Below are positions 42,533-51,634 of a stretch of DNA of 64,000 bases, in pieces. Location of the stretch: assembly GCF_004104055.1 (NCBI RefSeq), contig NZ_QOVJ01000002.1, positions 310,001 to 374,000 on the forward strand, in the 5' to 3' direction. A program made the position numbers and the translations under genes. Position 1 is the first letter of the stretch. Each line of letters begins with the position of its first letter. The stretch comes from Leeuwenhoekiella aestuarii (lineage in GTDB: Bacteria > Bacteroidota > Bacteroidia > Flavobacteriales > Flavobacteriaceae). Below the pieces are notes generated by a model. It saw only the letters and a program-made list of their open reading frames with translations. It made no database searches and was not told the DNA's origin.

Positions 42533-43828
42533 ATGAACATCCCTGATACTAAAGAACCTCGAATCATCATAATTGGTGGGGGTTTCGGCGGAATGAATCT
42601 CATTAAAAACCTCAAAAAAACAGGCTACCAGGTAGTACTTATAGACAAGAGGAATTTTCACACTTTTCAACCTTTATTATACCAAGTTTCAACCTCGGGT
42701 CTAGAGCCAGAATCTATAGCTTATCCGTTGAGGAAGATTATCAGGAAACAAAAAAATATGCATTTCCGCCTTGCGGAAGTAAACCGAATAGATACCAATC
42801 TTCAAAAAGTACGTACTGATATTGGTGATTTGCACTACGATCATTTGGTTATTGCAACCGGAACCCGTACTAATTTTTTCGGAAACAAAACCATTGAAGA
42901 AAATGCGATTTGGATGAAAAGCTTACCACAGGCGCTCAACATTCGTAGTTTGATGTTTGAGAATCTGGAGAAAGCTAACCGCACTGAAGATCCGGTAAAA
43001 CGTAAAGAGTTGTTACGATTTGTAATCGCCGGAGCAGGCCCAACGGGGGTAGAACTCAGTGGAGCTTTAGCAGAGTTAAAATCTAATGTGTTGCAGGCAG
43101 ACTATCCAGATATGGATACTAGCGAGATAGAAATTCACCTGATTGAAGGAGCTGACCGGGTTTTACCCCCTTTTAGCAAACAGTCTTCTGAAAAAGCTCA
43201 GAAGTTCTTAGAAGATATGGGGGTGACCATTCACCTGGAAACTTTTGTTGGGAATTATGAGAATAATTTAGTGACTACTAAAGATGATCTGTCTTTCAAT
43301 ACCGCGACATTTATTTGGTCTGCCGGTGTTACGGGAGCTTCAATAGATGGGTTTGAAGCAACTTCTTTGTTGCCTAAACTCAATCGCTATAAAGTTGATG
43401 TGTATAACCGTGTTGCCGGTTTTCAAAATATATATGCGATAGGAGATATCGCTTTGATGGAAAGTGAGGAATACCCTAAAGGACATCCGCAGTTAGCTCA
43501 GCCCGCTATTCAGCAAGGAAAGAATTTAGCAAAGAATTTTAAAAAGATGTTACGTGGAGAAAAACTGAATCCGTTTAAATATTTTGACAAAGGTTCTATG
43601 GCGACTATAGGGAGAAATAAGGCTGTTGTAGATATGGGTAAGATTCATTTTGGTGGATTTTTTGCCTGGTTTATCTGGATGTTTATTCACCTTTGGTTTT
43701 TAGTTGGTTTTAGAAACCGCATGGTTACTTTTTTCAACTGGACGTATAGCTACATCAATTATGATAAAGCAGCCAGACTGATTGTAAGACCGTTTAAGCA
43801 GAACAAAATCATTGCCGAAGAAGATTAG
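42533..43828 (+). CDS. ndh: Type II NADH:quinone oxidoreductase
   Basis: This 431-residue membrane-associated flavoprotein transfers electrons from NADH to quinone without pumping. The FAD-binding GGGFGGMNLIKNL and NADH-binding IAGAGPTGVELSGALAEL Rossmann motifs are present, as is the quinone-site region HPQLAQPAIQQGKN. The C-terminal membrane-anchoring helix (FFAWFIWMFIHLWFLVGF) is typical of NDH-2. It is monocistronic, ended by a hairpin terminator. Confidence 0.93.
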   Translation: MNIPDTKEPRIIIIGGGFGGMNLIKNLKKTGYQVVLIDKRNFHTFQPLLYQVSTSGLEPESIAYPLRKIIRKQKNMHFRLAEVNRIDTNLQKVRTDIGDLHYDHLVIATGTRTNFFGNKTIEENAIWMKSLPQALNIRSLMFENLEKANRTEDPVKRKELLRFVIAGAGPTGVELSGALAELKSNVLQADYPDMDTSEIEIHLIEGADRVLPPFSKQSSEKAQKFLEDMGVTIHLETFVGNYENNLVTTKDDLSFNTATFIWSAGVTGASIDGFEATSLLPKLNRYKVDVYNRVAGFQNIYAIGDIALMESEEYPKGHPQLAQPAIQQGKNLAKNFKKMLRGEKLNPFKYFDKGSMATIGRNKAVVDMGKIHFGGFFAWFIWMFIHLWFLVGFRNRMVTFFNWTYSYINYDKAARLIVRPFKQNKIIAEED

Positions 43829-43848
43829 AAATTCAGAATTCTATATAA

Positions 43849-43878
43849 AAAAACCGCTTCATTTAGAAGCGGTTTTTT
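43849..43878 (+). terminator. Intrinsic terminator after ndh
   Basis: AACCGCTTC and GAAGCGGTT form a 9-bp stem with loop ATTTA, then a T run. The upstream A tract could allow bidirectional use. Confidence 0.85.
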
Positions 43879-43901
43879 TATGATAACTTGAAAAATTATT
43901 A

Positions 43902-43914
43902 CTCGATAATCGAG
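43902..43914. repeat. Dispersed palindrome copy C (CTCGATAATCGAG)
   Basis: This perfect 13-base inverted repeat lies 24 bases past the ndh terminator, in the gap between convergent genes. The reverse-complement flank reads GAGTAATAA, like copy A. Confidence 0.65.
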
Positions 43915-43990
43915 GTCTAAATGTTATGAGGCTTGCGTCAAAGTAAAAAAACTAATCCCTTTTAATAGTCTCGGGCTCGCCCAAGTTGAT

Positions 43991-44821
43991 TTACTGAACA
44001 CCTTCTGTAAATTCTTGTATTTCTCCAAAGCGGGAACTCAATGGAGAGAAGAACTGCGTGACCATGGCTACGTGCTTTTTGTTTAGAATAATAAGTTTTG
44101 CTTCCGGTTGAAATTCCAGCAATTTTTGATGAAACAGATCATTATAGTAATATAAGGATGGAATGGTCTTGGTGCCTAAAAATGTGAGAATAGGTGGTGT
44201 GTTTTCGTCTAAAAAATAATAAGGCGAAGCATTCTTCCATTCTTCAGGATTTGTGGTCCAGGTGACATCATAGTATTCATCATTGGTTGGTGGATTTTCT
44301 TGTAAATACGAATATTGGTCTAAACCGGCAGCATCATCGAGAATGATTCCCTTTATGAAGGCTGTGTTGTCCATATATTTTGGGTTCATAACCGCTAAGG
44401 CTGCAAGGTGACCACCTGCAGAATGTCCCATTAAAAAAATACGGTCAGGATTTCCTCCGTAATTTGCGATGTTCTCGTGCGTCCATTTTATGGCTTTAGC
44501 GATCTCTAGAGTCATTTGATCATAATTCCCAAACGGACTCAATGTATACCCGGGAATGACGGTTACATAATCTTTACCAGCAAAATTTCTACCTAAAACG
44601 GAATAAGTTTCTTTATTGCCGCTGTTCCAGTTACCGCCGTGAACAAAAATGAGAACATCGTGCTGAACTAAAGAATCTTTAGGTTGAAAAATGTTCAGTT
44701 TTGGTTCTTTTGCAGAAGCCGTGTAATCACCTTGTATATAGTTGATGTCTTCTTGTTTTACTGAAGCGCATCCGGTAATCAAAATCATCAGTAAGACCGA
44801 AAGGAATAAGTTGTAACGCAT
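43991..44821 (-). CDS. Alpha/beta-hydrolase lipoprotein (carboxylesterase-like)
   Basis: The start is placed at the ATG (44821), which gives a lipoprotein signal ending at Cys18 (MILITGC); a TTG start 42 bases upstream would bury it. The 276-residue protein has the oxyanion motif HGG (61-63), nucleophile elbow GHSAG (Ser134) and a C-terminal catalytic His in NKKHVAM. This is the BD-FAE/HSL-like esterase pattern, acting on an unknown ester outside the cytoplasm. It follows a DUF1801 gene. Confidence 0.86.
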   Translation of the reverse strand: MRYNLFLSVLLMILITGCASVKQEDINYIQGDYTASAKEPKLNIFQPKDSLVQHDVLIFVHGGNWNSGNKETYSVLGRNFAGKDYVTVIPGYTLSPFGNYDQMTLEIAKAIKWTHENIANYGGNPDRIFLMGHSAGGHLAALAVMNPKYMDNTAFIKGIILDDAAGLDQYSYLQENPPTNDEYYDVTWTTNPEEWKNASPYYFLDENTPPILTFLGTKTIPSLYYYNDLFHQKLLEFQPEAKLIILNKKHVAMVTQFFSPLSSRFGEIQEFTEGVQ

Positions 44822-44859
44822 AAGTTTAATTAAGTTGGCTGGTGCAATAACGCAGCAAA

Positions 44860-45285
44860 TCAATCTTTATTTTCATATTTGGCACGCATAACGGCCACAG
44901 ATTCCCTGATGAGTTTTTCTAAAACCTGCAGATCAATATCTTCAAGTTTATTGATGTACAAACAGGAAGCCCCGGTTTTGTATTTCCAAAGTTGACTTAG
45001 TAAATCAGAAAAGCGTTCAAACCCCGGAATTATATAAACCGAAATATTCTGTTTGCGGGGTGCAAAGCCGGTCAAAAAGAAGTCGCCTTCACGGCCGCTG
45101 TTGTATTTATAGTGATAGCTTCCGTAACCGATGAGGCTTTCTCCCCATAACACAGCAGGCTCAGGCATTATGCGGTTGAACAGTTCAAAAAGCGTATAGG
45201 CATCTGCACGGCGTTTGTCGTGCTCCACAGCATCCAAGTATGCCGTAACCGATTGGGTTGTTGGTTGGTTTTTATTTTCAGCCAT
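44860..45285 (-). CDS. DUF1801 family protein
   Basis: This 141-residue protein has the family pattern SVTAYLDAVEHDKRRADAYTL, then GYGSYHYKYNSGREGDFFLTGFAPRKQNISVYI. DUF1801 proteins are small cytosolic alpha/beta proteins with no settled function. It lies 2 bases after the YdeI-like gene, so the two are cotranscribed. They share a distant fold relationship. Confidence 0.86.
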   Translation of the reverse strand: MAENKNQPTTQSVTAYLDAVEHDKRRADAYTLFELFNRIMPEPAVLWGESLIGYGSYHYKYNSGREGDFFLTGFAPRKQNISVYIIPGFERFSDLLSQLWKYKTGASCLYINKLEDIDLQVLEKLIRESVAVMRAKYENKD

Positions 45286-45287
45286 AG

Positions 45288-45887
45288 TTAGCAGTTTTTG
45301 TATTTATCATGAAGACCTTTGCCTTCAAGAATGAGGGGTGTAGCTTTTTCCAGACGGGATAAACGCGTTTTTTCTTGTTTGGCGCTGCCTACATGCTCAG
45401 CATATTCTTTTTGTCTTCCGGGGGTGAGTGCATTAAAAGCCTTTTGAAGCGGCGGATTTTTAGAAAAAGCAGCTTTTAATTTTACCGGAATTGAAAGTTT
45501 TTTAACCGGTTTAGCTGCTTTGATGACTAATCCTTTCTTTTGGTTAGCTATAGCTTCCTGTAAATAAGCCTGTAGAATCTCACTGTCAATCTCAGACTCA
45601 GACTCAAAGCGCATTTGCCTCAAGGCTTTGGTTTTACCTTCCTGCGCATTATGCAGTCTGTTTTCAGCATCTTTTAAAAGGGCTCCGTTAAAAAACCAAA
45701 CCCCAAAATGATTTTTAAATCGTGCGAGCCCTGCGACGTTTTTGCCGTCTAATGTATAGATCGGACTGTTCCATTTAAAGCTTTCTATGAGTTCAGTTTG
45801 TTTAAAAACAGCTCTAAGTTTTAAAAGCGCCTTCTTAAAGTTATGCTCCTGCTCGAAATAAGCCTCTATTTTATTGGGATTAGTCAT
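45288..45887 (-). CDS. YdeI-like protein (DUF1801 plus OmdA-type tail)
   Basis: The 199-residue protein has an N-terminal DUF1801-like domain (FKQTELIESFKWNSPIYTLDG, NHFGVWFFNGALL) and a C-terminal helical region (AFNALTPGRQKEYAEHVGSA). The tail is typical of YdeI/OmpD-associated proteins. These are predicted cytosolic and have been linked to peptide resistance in enterobacteria, which should not be assumed here. Confidence 0.84.
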   Translation of the reverse strand: MTNPNKIEAYFEQEHNFKKALLKLRAVFKQTELIESFKWNSPIYTLDGKNVAGLARFKNHFGVWFFNGALLKDAENRLHNAQEGKTKALRQMRFESESEIDSEILQAYLQEAIANQKKGLVIKAAKPVKKLSIPVKLKAAFSKNPPLQKAFNALTPGRQKEYAEHVGSAKQEKTRLSRLEKATPLILEGKGLHDKYKNC

Positions 45888-46016
45888 TTTTCAGTTTTTC
45901 TAAGAAGAATGAAAAGGGTTTGAAAATTTAACTATAAAATTAACTAAAAGAGCTGTGTTAATCTTTAAAACGGATTGTTTTTCGCAGTACATTAGTATTA
46001 TTAATACGAGAATATA

Positions 46017-46112
46017 ATGGCACAAAACAAGTCTGCTAAAAAGGCTCCAGCAAAACAGGCAACCAAGCCTGCAGCTGTGAAACCAGCGAAGACTGCTTCT
46101 AAAAAGAAGTAA
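46017..46112 (+). CDS. Tiny Ala/Lys/Pro-rich basic protein (31 residues)
   Basis: The frame starting MAQNKSAKKAPAKQATKPA encodes 31 residues, of which about ten are lysine and nine alanine. The composition resembles the C-terminal tails of histone H1-like proteins known from bacteria. It is followed by a good intrinsic terminator after about 50 bases, which supports its being transcribed. It lies alone on the plus strand between two minus-strand genes. Nucleic-acid binding is a reasonable guess from charge only. Confidence 0.55.
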   Translation: MAQNKSAKKAPAKQATKPAAVKPAKTASKKK

Positions 46113-46161
46113 TCTGAAAGTATCTAAGGGCATCGAGGATGCAGCCGATATAAATTAAACG

Positions 46162-46187
46162 AAAGCCACTTAAAACGTGGCTTTTTT
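46162..46187 (+). terminator. Intrinsic terminator after the Lys/Ala-rich gene
   Basis: AAAGCCAC and GTGGCTTT form an 8-bp stem with a 7-base loop and a following T run. Confidence 0.78.
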
Positions 46188-46191
46188 GTTT

Positions 46192-46204
46192 CCTGATAAT
46201 CGAG
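46192..46204. repeat. Dispersed palindrome copy D (CCTGATAATCGAG, one arm decayed)
   Basis: The right arm and flank ATCGAGATTAAAA are intact while the left arm reads CCTGA in place of CTCGA. It begins 5 bases after a terminator, like copy C. Confidence 0.55.
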
Positions 46205-46280
46205 ATTAAAATAATCTTTGGACTGCCTAATGATCGAAAGTTGAGTCAGAAAAATGTACTCCGAATTTTCGAGAGAATAA

Positions 46281-47597
46281 TTACTCCACCTCAGGTAATG
46301 TAGTACTTTTAATCGCTCCTAAAATACCTAGAACCGAAAGTATAGCGATTACGCCTTCAACCGAAATAAGCGAAGCTAAAGCACTCAAACCACCTGCAAT
46401 AAGCAGTATAAAGCCAATAAGCGTATTGCTCACAGCAACATAATCGGTACGGTGGTTGCCTTCTGCCATATCTACGATGTAGGTTTTACGACCCAGCCGA
46501 ACACCCTGATGCGCGATTCCTAAAACGAAAAAGGCGACAGGGTACAACCAGACCTTATCGTTAAGCGCCGGTAAAAACTGAATAATTCCAACAACAAGTA
46601 ATCCCAGACTGGCCGTGAGAATGGCAGAGTAGGTCATTACTTTTTTACTGGATTTATCGGCCATTTTGCCCCAAACCGGAGCACTTATTATCGAGGCGAT
46701 TCCGTTAGCGATTATAAAAAGCCCCAGTAGATAAGCCTCTTTTCCCACATAACGCTGCGCAAGAAGAACATAATAGGGCGCGGTTAATGCTGAGCAGAGT
46801 AGCAGCGAACGCGTGATAACAAAATTGCGAAAATGCTTGTCTTCTTTTAATAAACCCAGGCGTTCCCAGGCTTCTTTGAGTCCGTTTTTGCCACCCTCGG
46901 TTTCTCCCGGATATTCCTGAATGTTCGCGTAAATAAGTGCCGCAATAAGCCAGAGGCTGGCTGCAAAAAAGATGAGGTAGCTGTAAAAATCAATGCCCAC
47001 ATTATCTTTAGACTTATATAAAATAAAGAGTCCAGCTGCCAGTACCAGCGCACCACTCACCGAGGCGGTATAGCCTTTTAATCTACCGCGTTTGGTCTTG
47101 GGTATGGTCTTGCCTAAAACGTCTTTAAAGGCAATGGAGCACAGGCCACGCGAAAGACTAAAAGCCACCAGACATAGTATTATAAGCCAGCCGGCGATAT
47201 TTCCTTCAAAAGACAGGGCTACAAAACCGATTCCTGCAATTGCCAGAAATTGTAAAACGGAACCCAGCACCCAAATGTATTTACGTACGGGGCGCTTCCT
47301 GATGTAATGTGCAATAAACAATTGCGGCAGCATAGATCCCGATTCGCGAATGGGAACAATAAAACTGATGAGCATCACCGGAGCATTTACATAACTCATT
47401 ACCCAGGTGAGAACCGTTTTGGGATTACTCAGCGTATCCCCAAGCGAAGTCAGCATATTGCTGATTAAGATTAAAAAGTAATTTTTAGGAGTCTCCCGGC
47501 AGGCATCGTCACCTATGGCTTTACAGGTACGCGCATCTTCCTCATCGTTAAGGTAATCGTAGAGTTTTTCAAGTTCAGTAGGGTGGTGGGTACTCAT
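46281..47597 (-). CDS. MFS-type transporter
   Basis: This 438-residue inner-membrane protein has about twelve hydrophobic segments and a cytosolic N-terminus of about 50 residues. Loop motifs such as GKTIPKTKRGRLKGYTASVSG and GKMADKSSKK match MFS loops 2-3 and 8-9. The substrate is unknown. The gene is noticeably GC-richer than genes further left and lies 24 bases after the tesA-like gene on the same strand, so the two may be cotranscribed. Confidence 0.87.
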   Translation of the reverse strand: MSTHHPTELEKLYDYLNDEEDARTCKAIGDDACRETPKNYFLILISNMLTSLGDTLSNPKTVLTWVMSYVNAPVMLISFIVPIRESGSMLPQLFIAHYIRKRPVRKYIWVLGSVLQFLAIAGIGFVALSFEGNIAGWLIILCLVAFSLSRGLCSIAFKDVLGKTIPKTKRGRLKGYTASVSGALVLAAGLFILYKSKDNVGIDFYSYLIFFAASLWLIAALIYANIQEYPGETEGGKNGLKEAWERLGLLKEDKHFRNFVITRSLLLCSALTAPYYVLLAQRYVGKEAYLLGLFIIANGIASIISAPVWGKMADKSSKKVMTYSAILTASLGLLVVGIIQFLPALNDKVWLYPVAFFVLGIAHQGVRLGRKTYIVDMAEGNHRTDYVAVSNTLIGFILLIAGGLSALASLISVEGVIAILSVLGILGAIKSTTLPEVE

Positions 47598-47621
47598 GAA
47601 AATTTCAAAAAATAGATAACT

Positions 47622-48344
47622 TTATTCGTTTAGAAGCGGTTCTAAAACAGGCCATACATTTTCAGCCACAAGCTTATGACCTTCGGCAGTGGGGTGAATG
47701 CCGTCGTTTTGGTTAAGACGTGCTACACCGCCCACATTTTGCAGTAAAAAGGGGACGAGGGTAATATTATTTTTTTCAGCTAATTCGGGAAATAATTTTT
47801 TAAAATGCCGGGTGTATTCGGTGCCCAGGTTGGGTGGTAATTGCATACCAACTAACACGATTTTGGCCTCGGGAGCTTCGGTTTTAACTTGATCAATCAT
47901 CCACTGCAGGTTCTCCCGCGTTTCAGCAACTTGTACTCCGCGTAAGCCATCATTAGCACCCAATTCCAAAACAAAAATATCCACATCAGGCTCCAGTACC
48001 CATTCCAGTCGGTTCCTTCCGCCAGCGGTGGTTTCGCCACTCAATCCGGCATTGATTACGGTATAATCGAGCCCCAGACTGTCTATACGATCCTGAATCA
48101 AACCCGGGAAGGCATTATCGGCATCTTCAAGTCCGTAACCGGCGGTTAGACTATCGCCAAAAAATAAAATGGTTTTTGAAGTGCTATCGGTTTCGGTTGT
48201 GGCGGTTTCCTCGGTTTGGGATTTTTCAGTTTCGCCGGAAGACGCGTTTGAGTTGTCTTTACACGATTGCAGAATCATTCCGCCTAAAAAACAACAAAAG
48301 ATTAACAGGCTTAGCAGATGGAGTCTATTCTTTATCACAAGCAT
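47622..48344 (-). CDS. SGNH-type esterase/lysophospholipase lipoprotein (TesA-like)
   Basis: The start at 48344 places a lipoprotein signal at the N-terminus with Cys28 (MILQSC); an earlier in-frame start would add eight residues. The SGNH blocks are GDSLTAGYG (Ser65), GLSGETTAGG, LGANDGLRG and DGIHPTAEGHK. TesA-type enzymes hydrolyse thioesters and lysophospholipids in the periplasm. It is transcribed divergently from the ybbA-like ATPase gene, the same arrangement as tesA/ybbAP in Escherichia coli. About 240 residues. Confidence 0.9.
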   Translation of the reverse strand: MLVIKNRLHLLSLLIFCCFLGGMILQSCKDNSNASSGETEKSQTEETATTETDSTSKTILFFGDSLTAGYGLEDADNAFPGLIQDRIDSLGLDYTVINAGLSGETTAGGRNRLEWVLEPDVDIFVLELGANDGLRGVQVAETRENLQWMIDQVKTEAPEAKIVLVGMQLPPNLGTEYTRHFKKLFPELAEKNNITLVPFLLQNVGGVARLNQNDGIHPTAEGHKLVAENVWPVLEPLLNE

Positions 48345-48401
48345 TTGTTTATTTTGCTGAAAAGCCAAAACCTGCGGTTTGCGCTCAAAACCACGTATGC
48401 T

Positions 48402-49088
48402 ATGACTTCCATATTAGAAATTTCAAATTTAGAAAAAAGCTATACCAGTGGCTCTAAAAAGCTAAAGGTACTTGAAGATATTAACTTTAGTATAACAGAA
48501 AACGAAACATTTGCCATCGTAGGTCCGTCTGGAAGCGGGAAAACCACACTACTGGGATTGTGCGCCGGCCTCGATCGTCCCGATGGAGGTAGTGTCATCT
48601 TAAATGGCACTGAATTGAGCAGTCTCTCGGAAGATGAGCGTGCTGTGTTGCGCAACCGCGATGTGGGTTTTGTGTTTCAGGATTTTCAATTGCTGCCCAC
48701 GCTTACCGCTTTGGAAAATGTGGCCGTTCCGCTGGAACTACAAGGTGACAGACAAGCCGCGAAAAAGGCAGAAGCCCAGCTTCAAAAGGTAGGTTTAGGC
48801 GACCGCGGCGATCACTATCCCACACAACTTTCGGGAGGGGAGCAGCAACGGGTTGCTCTGGCACGGGCGTTTGCTAACGAACCCAAAATTTTATTTGCAG
48901 ACGAACCCACCGGAAATCTGGATGCTGAAACCGGAGCTAAAGTAGTCGATTTGCTTTTTGAACTCAACAAGGAGTTGGGTACCACACTGGTCCTTGTTAC
49001 CCACGATATGGAACTGGCGCGGAAAACCCAAAATATACTGACCATCAGGGGCGGAAAGATTGCAAATCTCACAAGCGCAGCGGTATGA
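48402..49088 (+). CDS. ABC transporter ATPase (YbbA-like)
   Basis: The start at 48402 (MTSILEISNLEKSY) is the natural family N-terminus; an in-frame ATG 84 bases upstream lies inside the divergent esterase gene. The 228-residue ATPase has Walker A GPSGSGKT (41-48), the Q-loop FVFQDFQLLP, signature LSGGEQQRVALARA and Walker B ILFADEPTGNLD. This LolD/MacB-type ATPase pairs with the large permease that follows (4-base ATGA overlap). Confidence 0.93.
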   Translation: MTSILEISNLEKSYTSGSKKLKVLEDINFSITENETFAIVGPSGSGKTTLLGLCAGLDRPDGGSVILNGTELSSLSEDERAVLRNRDVGFVFQDFQLLPTLTALENVAVPLELQGDRQAAKKAEAQLQKVGLGDRGDHYPTQLSGGEQQRVALARAFANEPKILFADEPTGNLDAETGAKVVDLLFELNKELGTTLVLVTHDMELARKTQNILTIRGGKIANLTSAAV

Positions 49089-51634
49089 GTAAAAACGGAG
49101 GAATGACAGCAGGTGCAGCCTGGCTATTTAAGATGGCCTGGCGAGATTTTAAGGCCAGTGCGGGCAAACTGAGTTTGTTTATGGTTTCGATTGTGCTGGG
49201 TGTCGCGGCTATTGTTTCGATACAGTCGTTTGGTGAAACCTTAAAAGATAACATAGCCCTGCAGTCGAAGGCCCTTATGGGTGCCGATTTTAAAATTGAC
49301 AGCGATAATGCTTTGACCGAAGAAGCGTTGCAAATTGTAGATTCTTTAGGTGGCGCAGACGCGGAAGAGATTTCGTTTGCCTCGATGGCTTTATTTCCTA
49401 AAAACGGAGCAACCAAATTGCTTCAGGTACGTGGTATCACACCCGGTTTCCCCTTTTATGGTGAAATCGAAACAGAGCCCACAACTGCCGGAAGAAACTT
49501 CGGAAAACTTAACGGAGCCCTGGTTGATGCTACAGTAATGCTTCAGTTGGATATTGAAGTAGGGGACACGGTAAAACTTGGAGCAGTACGTCTCCCGGTG
49601 GTGGGCGAACTCAAAAATCTACCCGGTAGTAATGCGGTATTTAGTGCCATTGCTCCGCCGGTGGTAATTTCCTATTCCTATGTTGAACAAACGGGTTTGG
49701 TGCAGCTGGGCAGCCGTATCGATTATGAGTATTACTTCAAAGCCCCACAAGCAGATATGCAGCTTCTTGAAGATGCGGTTGGGGAGCGACTTGATGCCGC
49801 AGAAGCTGATTTGGACACACATACTTCAACCAGCGACCGTTTGGGCAGGCGCTATGAGAACTTTGGTAAATTTCTAAACCTCGTAGGCTTTGTAGCTTTA
49901 TTGCTAGGCTGTGTCGGTATTGCCAGTGCGACCACTATTTACATTAGGGAGAAATTGCGTTCGGTGGCGGTTTTAAAATGTCTGGGCGCTACGCGAAAGC
50001 AGGCCTTTTTAATTTATTTGATTCAGATTGCAGCCATTGGCTTACTTGGCGGAATTTTAGGTACGTTCGCAGGGCTTGCTTTGCAACAATTATTTCCGGT
50101 GTTGCTGGAAGGTTTACTGCCCGTAGATGTTCAGATCACCTGGTCTTTACCAGTAATCATCCTGGGTGTTTTTATCGGGATGTTTATGTCTGTGCTTTTT
50201 GCTCTGTATCCTTTGCTAAGCACGCTATATGTTTCGCCTTTACAAACTCTTCGATTTACTGAGGATGCAGGAAGTCAGTCAAGGAGTACCGCTATTTTAG
50301 TTTCGGTAATCATCCTGCTATTTATCTTTTTATTTTCGTTGTGGTTACTGGGTGACTGGAGGTATGCGCTGGCTTTTCTCGGCGGCATTGTGGTCACCTT
50401 CAGTATTCTTGCAGGAATTGCCCGTCTTTTTATGCGCTTGTTGCGACGTTATTTTCCCAGTTCGTGGAGTTTTACCTCGCGTCAAAGTTTACGTAATTTA
50501 TTCCGTCCCCGTAATCAAACGGTAGTTTTGGTGTTGGCTATTGGTGTAGGTTCCTTTTTGATAAGTACCCTGTATTTTACCAAAGATATGTTGCTGGCAC
50601 AAGCCAATCTCGACAGCAGTGCGCAGCAGGCTAATATGATTTTGCTCGATGTACAGCGCGATCAGATGACCGAAGTAGCCCAAACTTTAAAAGCGAATGG
50701 TCTGAAACCTCTTGACGCCGTTCCCATTGTGACGATGCGGGTACACAGCATTAACGGGCGTAATGTCACTGACCTGAAAACCGATACGACTTCACAAATA
50801 AGCCGATGGATTCTCAATCACGAATTTCGTACAACTTATCGCGACTCGCTGATTGGTTCCGAAAGTTTAAAGGAAGGCACTTTTACTCCGCGAATAGATG
50901 CAGGGACTAAACGTGTGCCCGTTTCGGTGAGTGATAATTTTGCACAGGATGCCGTCGTGGCTATCGGCGACCGGGTTACTTTTAATGTGCAGGGACGGCT
51001 CTTAGAAACAACTATAGGCAGCATCCGTTTGGTGGATTGGAGCCGTCTGCAACTCAATTTTTCGGTGGTGTTTCCGGCCGGGGTTCTCGAGCAGGCGCCA
51101 CAATTTGGAGTGATTACCACTCAGGTGCCTAACTCTGAAGTTTCGGCATCGATTCAACGTATTTTGGTTGAAGACTATCCCAATGTTTCCATTCTCGATT
51201 TGCGTCAGGTGCTTAATGTGATAGAAGATTTACTTACCAAAATCAGTTATATTATCAACTTTATGGCGTTTTTCAGTATTCTGATAGGGATTATCGTGTT
51301 GCTTGGAGCGGTACGAACCAGCAAATACCAACGCATTCGCGAAAGCGTTTTACTAAGAACAATGGGAGCCAAAAGCAAACAGATTTTACGCATTCAGGGG
51401 CTTGAGTACCTGTATCTGGGACTTTTAGGCAGTCTTTCAGGGATTTTACTATCGCTGATAGGAAGTCTGCTGCTGGCCTATTTTGCATTTGACACGACTT
51501 TTATTCCAAGCTGGGTGCCCTTTGGTGTCTTGCTGCCGGGTATAACCGCGCTGGTTGTTGTCATAGGACTGGCAAACAGCCGAAGCGTTATCAGGAGCTC
51601 GCCTCTTGAGGTTTTACGGAAAGAGGCGCGTTGA
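49085..51634 (+). CDS. ABC transporter permease with two FtsX domains (YbbP-like)
   Basis: This 849-residue inner-membrane protein has an N-terminal helix and periplasmic domain, then an FtsX core near 260-400 (LRSVAVLKCLGATRKQAFLIYLI). A second periplasmic region follows, with another FtsX core near 720-845 (RESVLLRTMGAKSKQILRIQ). The size and duplicated layout match YbbP, the partner of the YbbA ATPase. A role in lipid or lipoprotein handling at the envelope is suspected from the linked TesA-like esterase but is not proven. Confidence 0.92.
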   Translation: MSKNGGMTAGAAWLFKMAWRDFKASAGKLSLFMVSIVLGVAAIVSIQSFGETLKDNIALQSKALMGADFKIDSDNALTEEALQIVDSLGGADAEEISFASMALFPKNGATKLLQVRGITPGFPFYGEIETEPTTAGRNFGKLNGALVDATVMLQLDIEVGDTVKLGAVRLPVVGELKNLPGSNAVFSAIAPPVVISYSYVEQTGLVQLGSRIDYEYYFKAPQADMQLLEDAVGERLDAAEADLDTHTSTSDRLGRRYENFGKFLNLVGFVALLLGCVGIASATTIYIREKLRSVAVLKCLGATRKQAFLIYLIQIAAIGLLGGILGTFAGLALQQLFPVLLEGLLPVDVQITWSLPVIILGVFIGMFMSVLFALYPLLSTLYVSPLQTLRFTEDAGSQSRSTAILVSVIILLFIFLFSLWLLGDWRYALAFLGGIVVTFSILAGIARLFMRLLRRYFPSSWSFTSRQSLRNLFRPRNQTVVLVLAIGVGSFLISTLYFTKDMLLAQANLDSSAQQANMILLDVQRDQMTEVAQTLKANGLKPLDAVPIVTMRVHSINGRNVTDLKTDTTSQISRWILNHEFRTTYRDSLIGSESLKEGTFTPRIDAGTKRVPVSVSDNFAQDAVVAIGDRVTFNVQGRLLETTIGSIRLVDWSRLQLNFSVVFPAGVLEQAPQFGVITTQVPNSEVSASIQRILVEDYPNVSILDLRQVLNVIEDLLTKISYIINFMAFFSILIGIIVLLGAVRTSKYQRIRESVLLRTMGAKSKQILRIQGLEYLYLGLLGSLSGILLSLIGSLLLAYFAFDTTFIPSWVPFGVLLPGITALVVVIGLANSRSVIRSSPLEVLRKEAR

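Noticed and set aside
46259-46275. Imperfect inverted repeat around CCGAATTTTCGAG
   Set aside because: It lacks the CTCGA core spacing and shared flanks, and ends 6 bases before the MFS stop; not counted as a copy.
49069-49416. Open frame on the minus strand opposite the ABC permease start
   Set aside because: It lies fully within a strongly supported gene and shows low-complexity composition (Ser/Ala-rich) typical of antisense reading.
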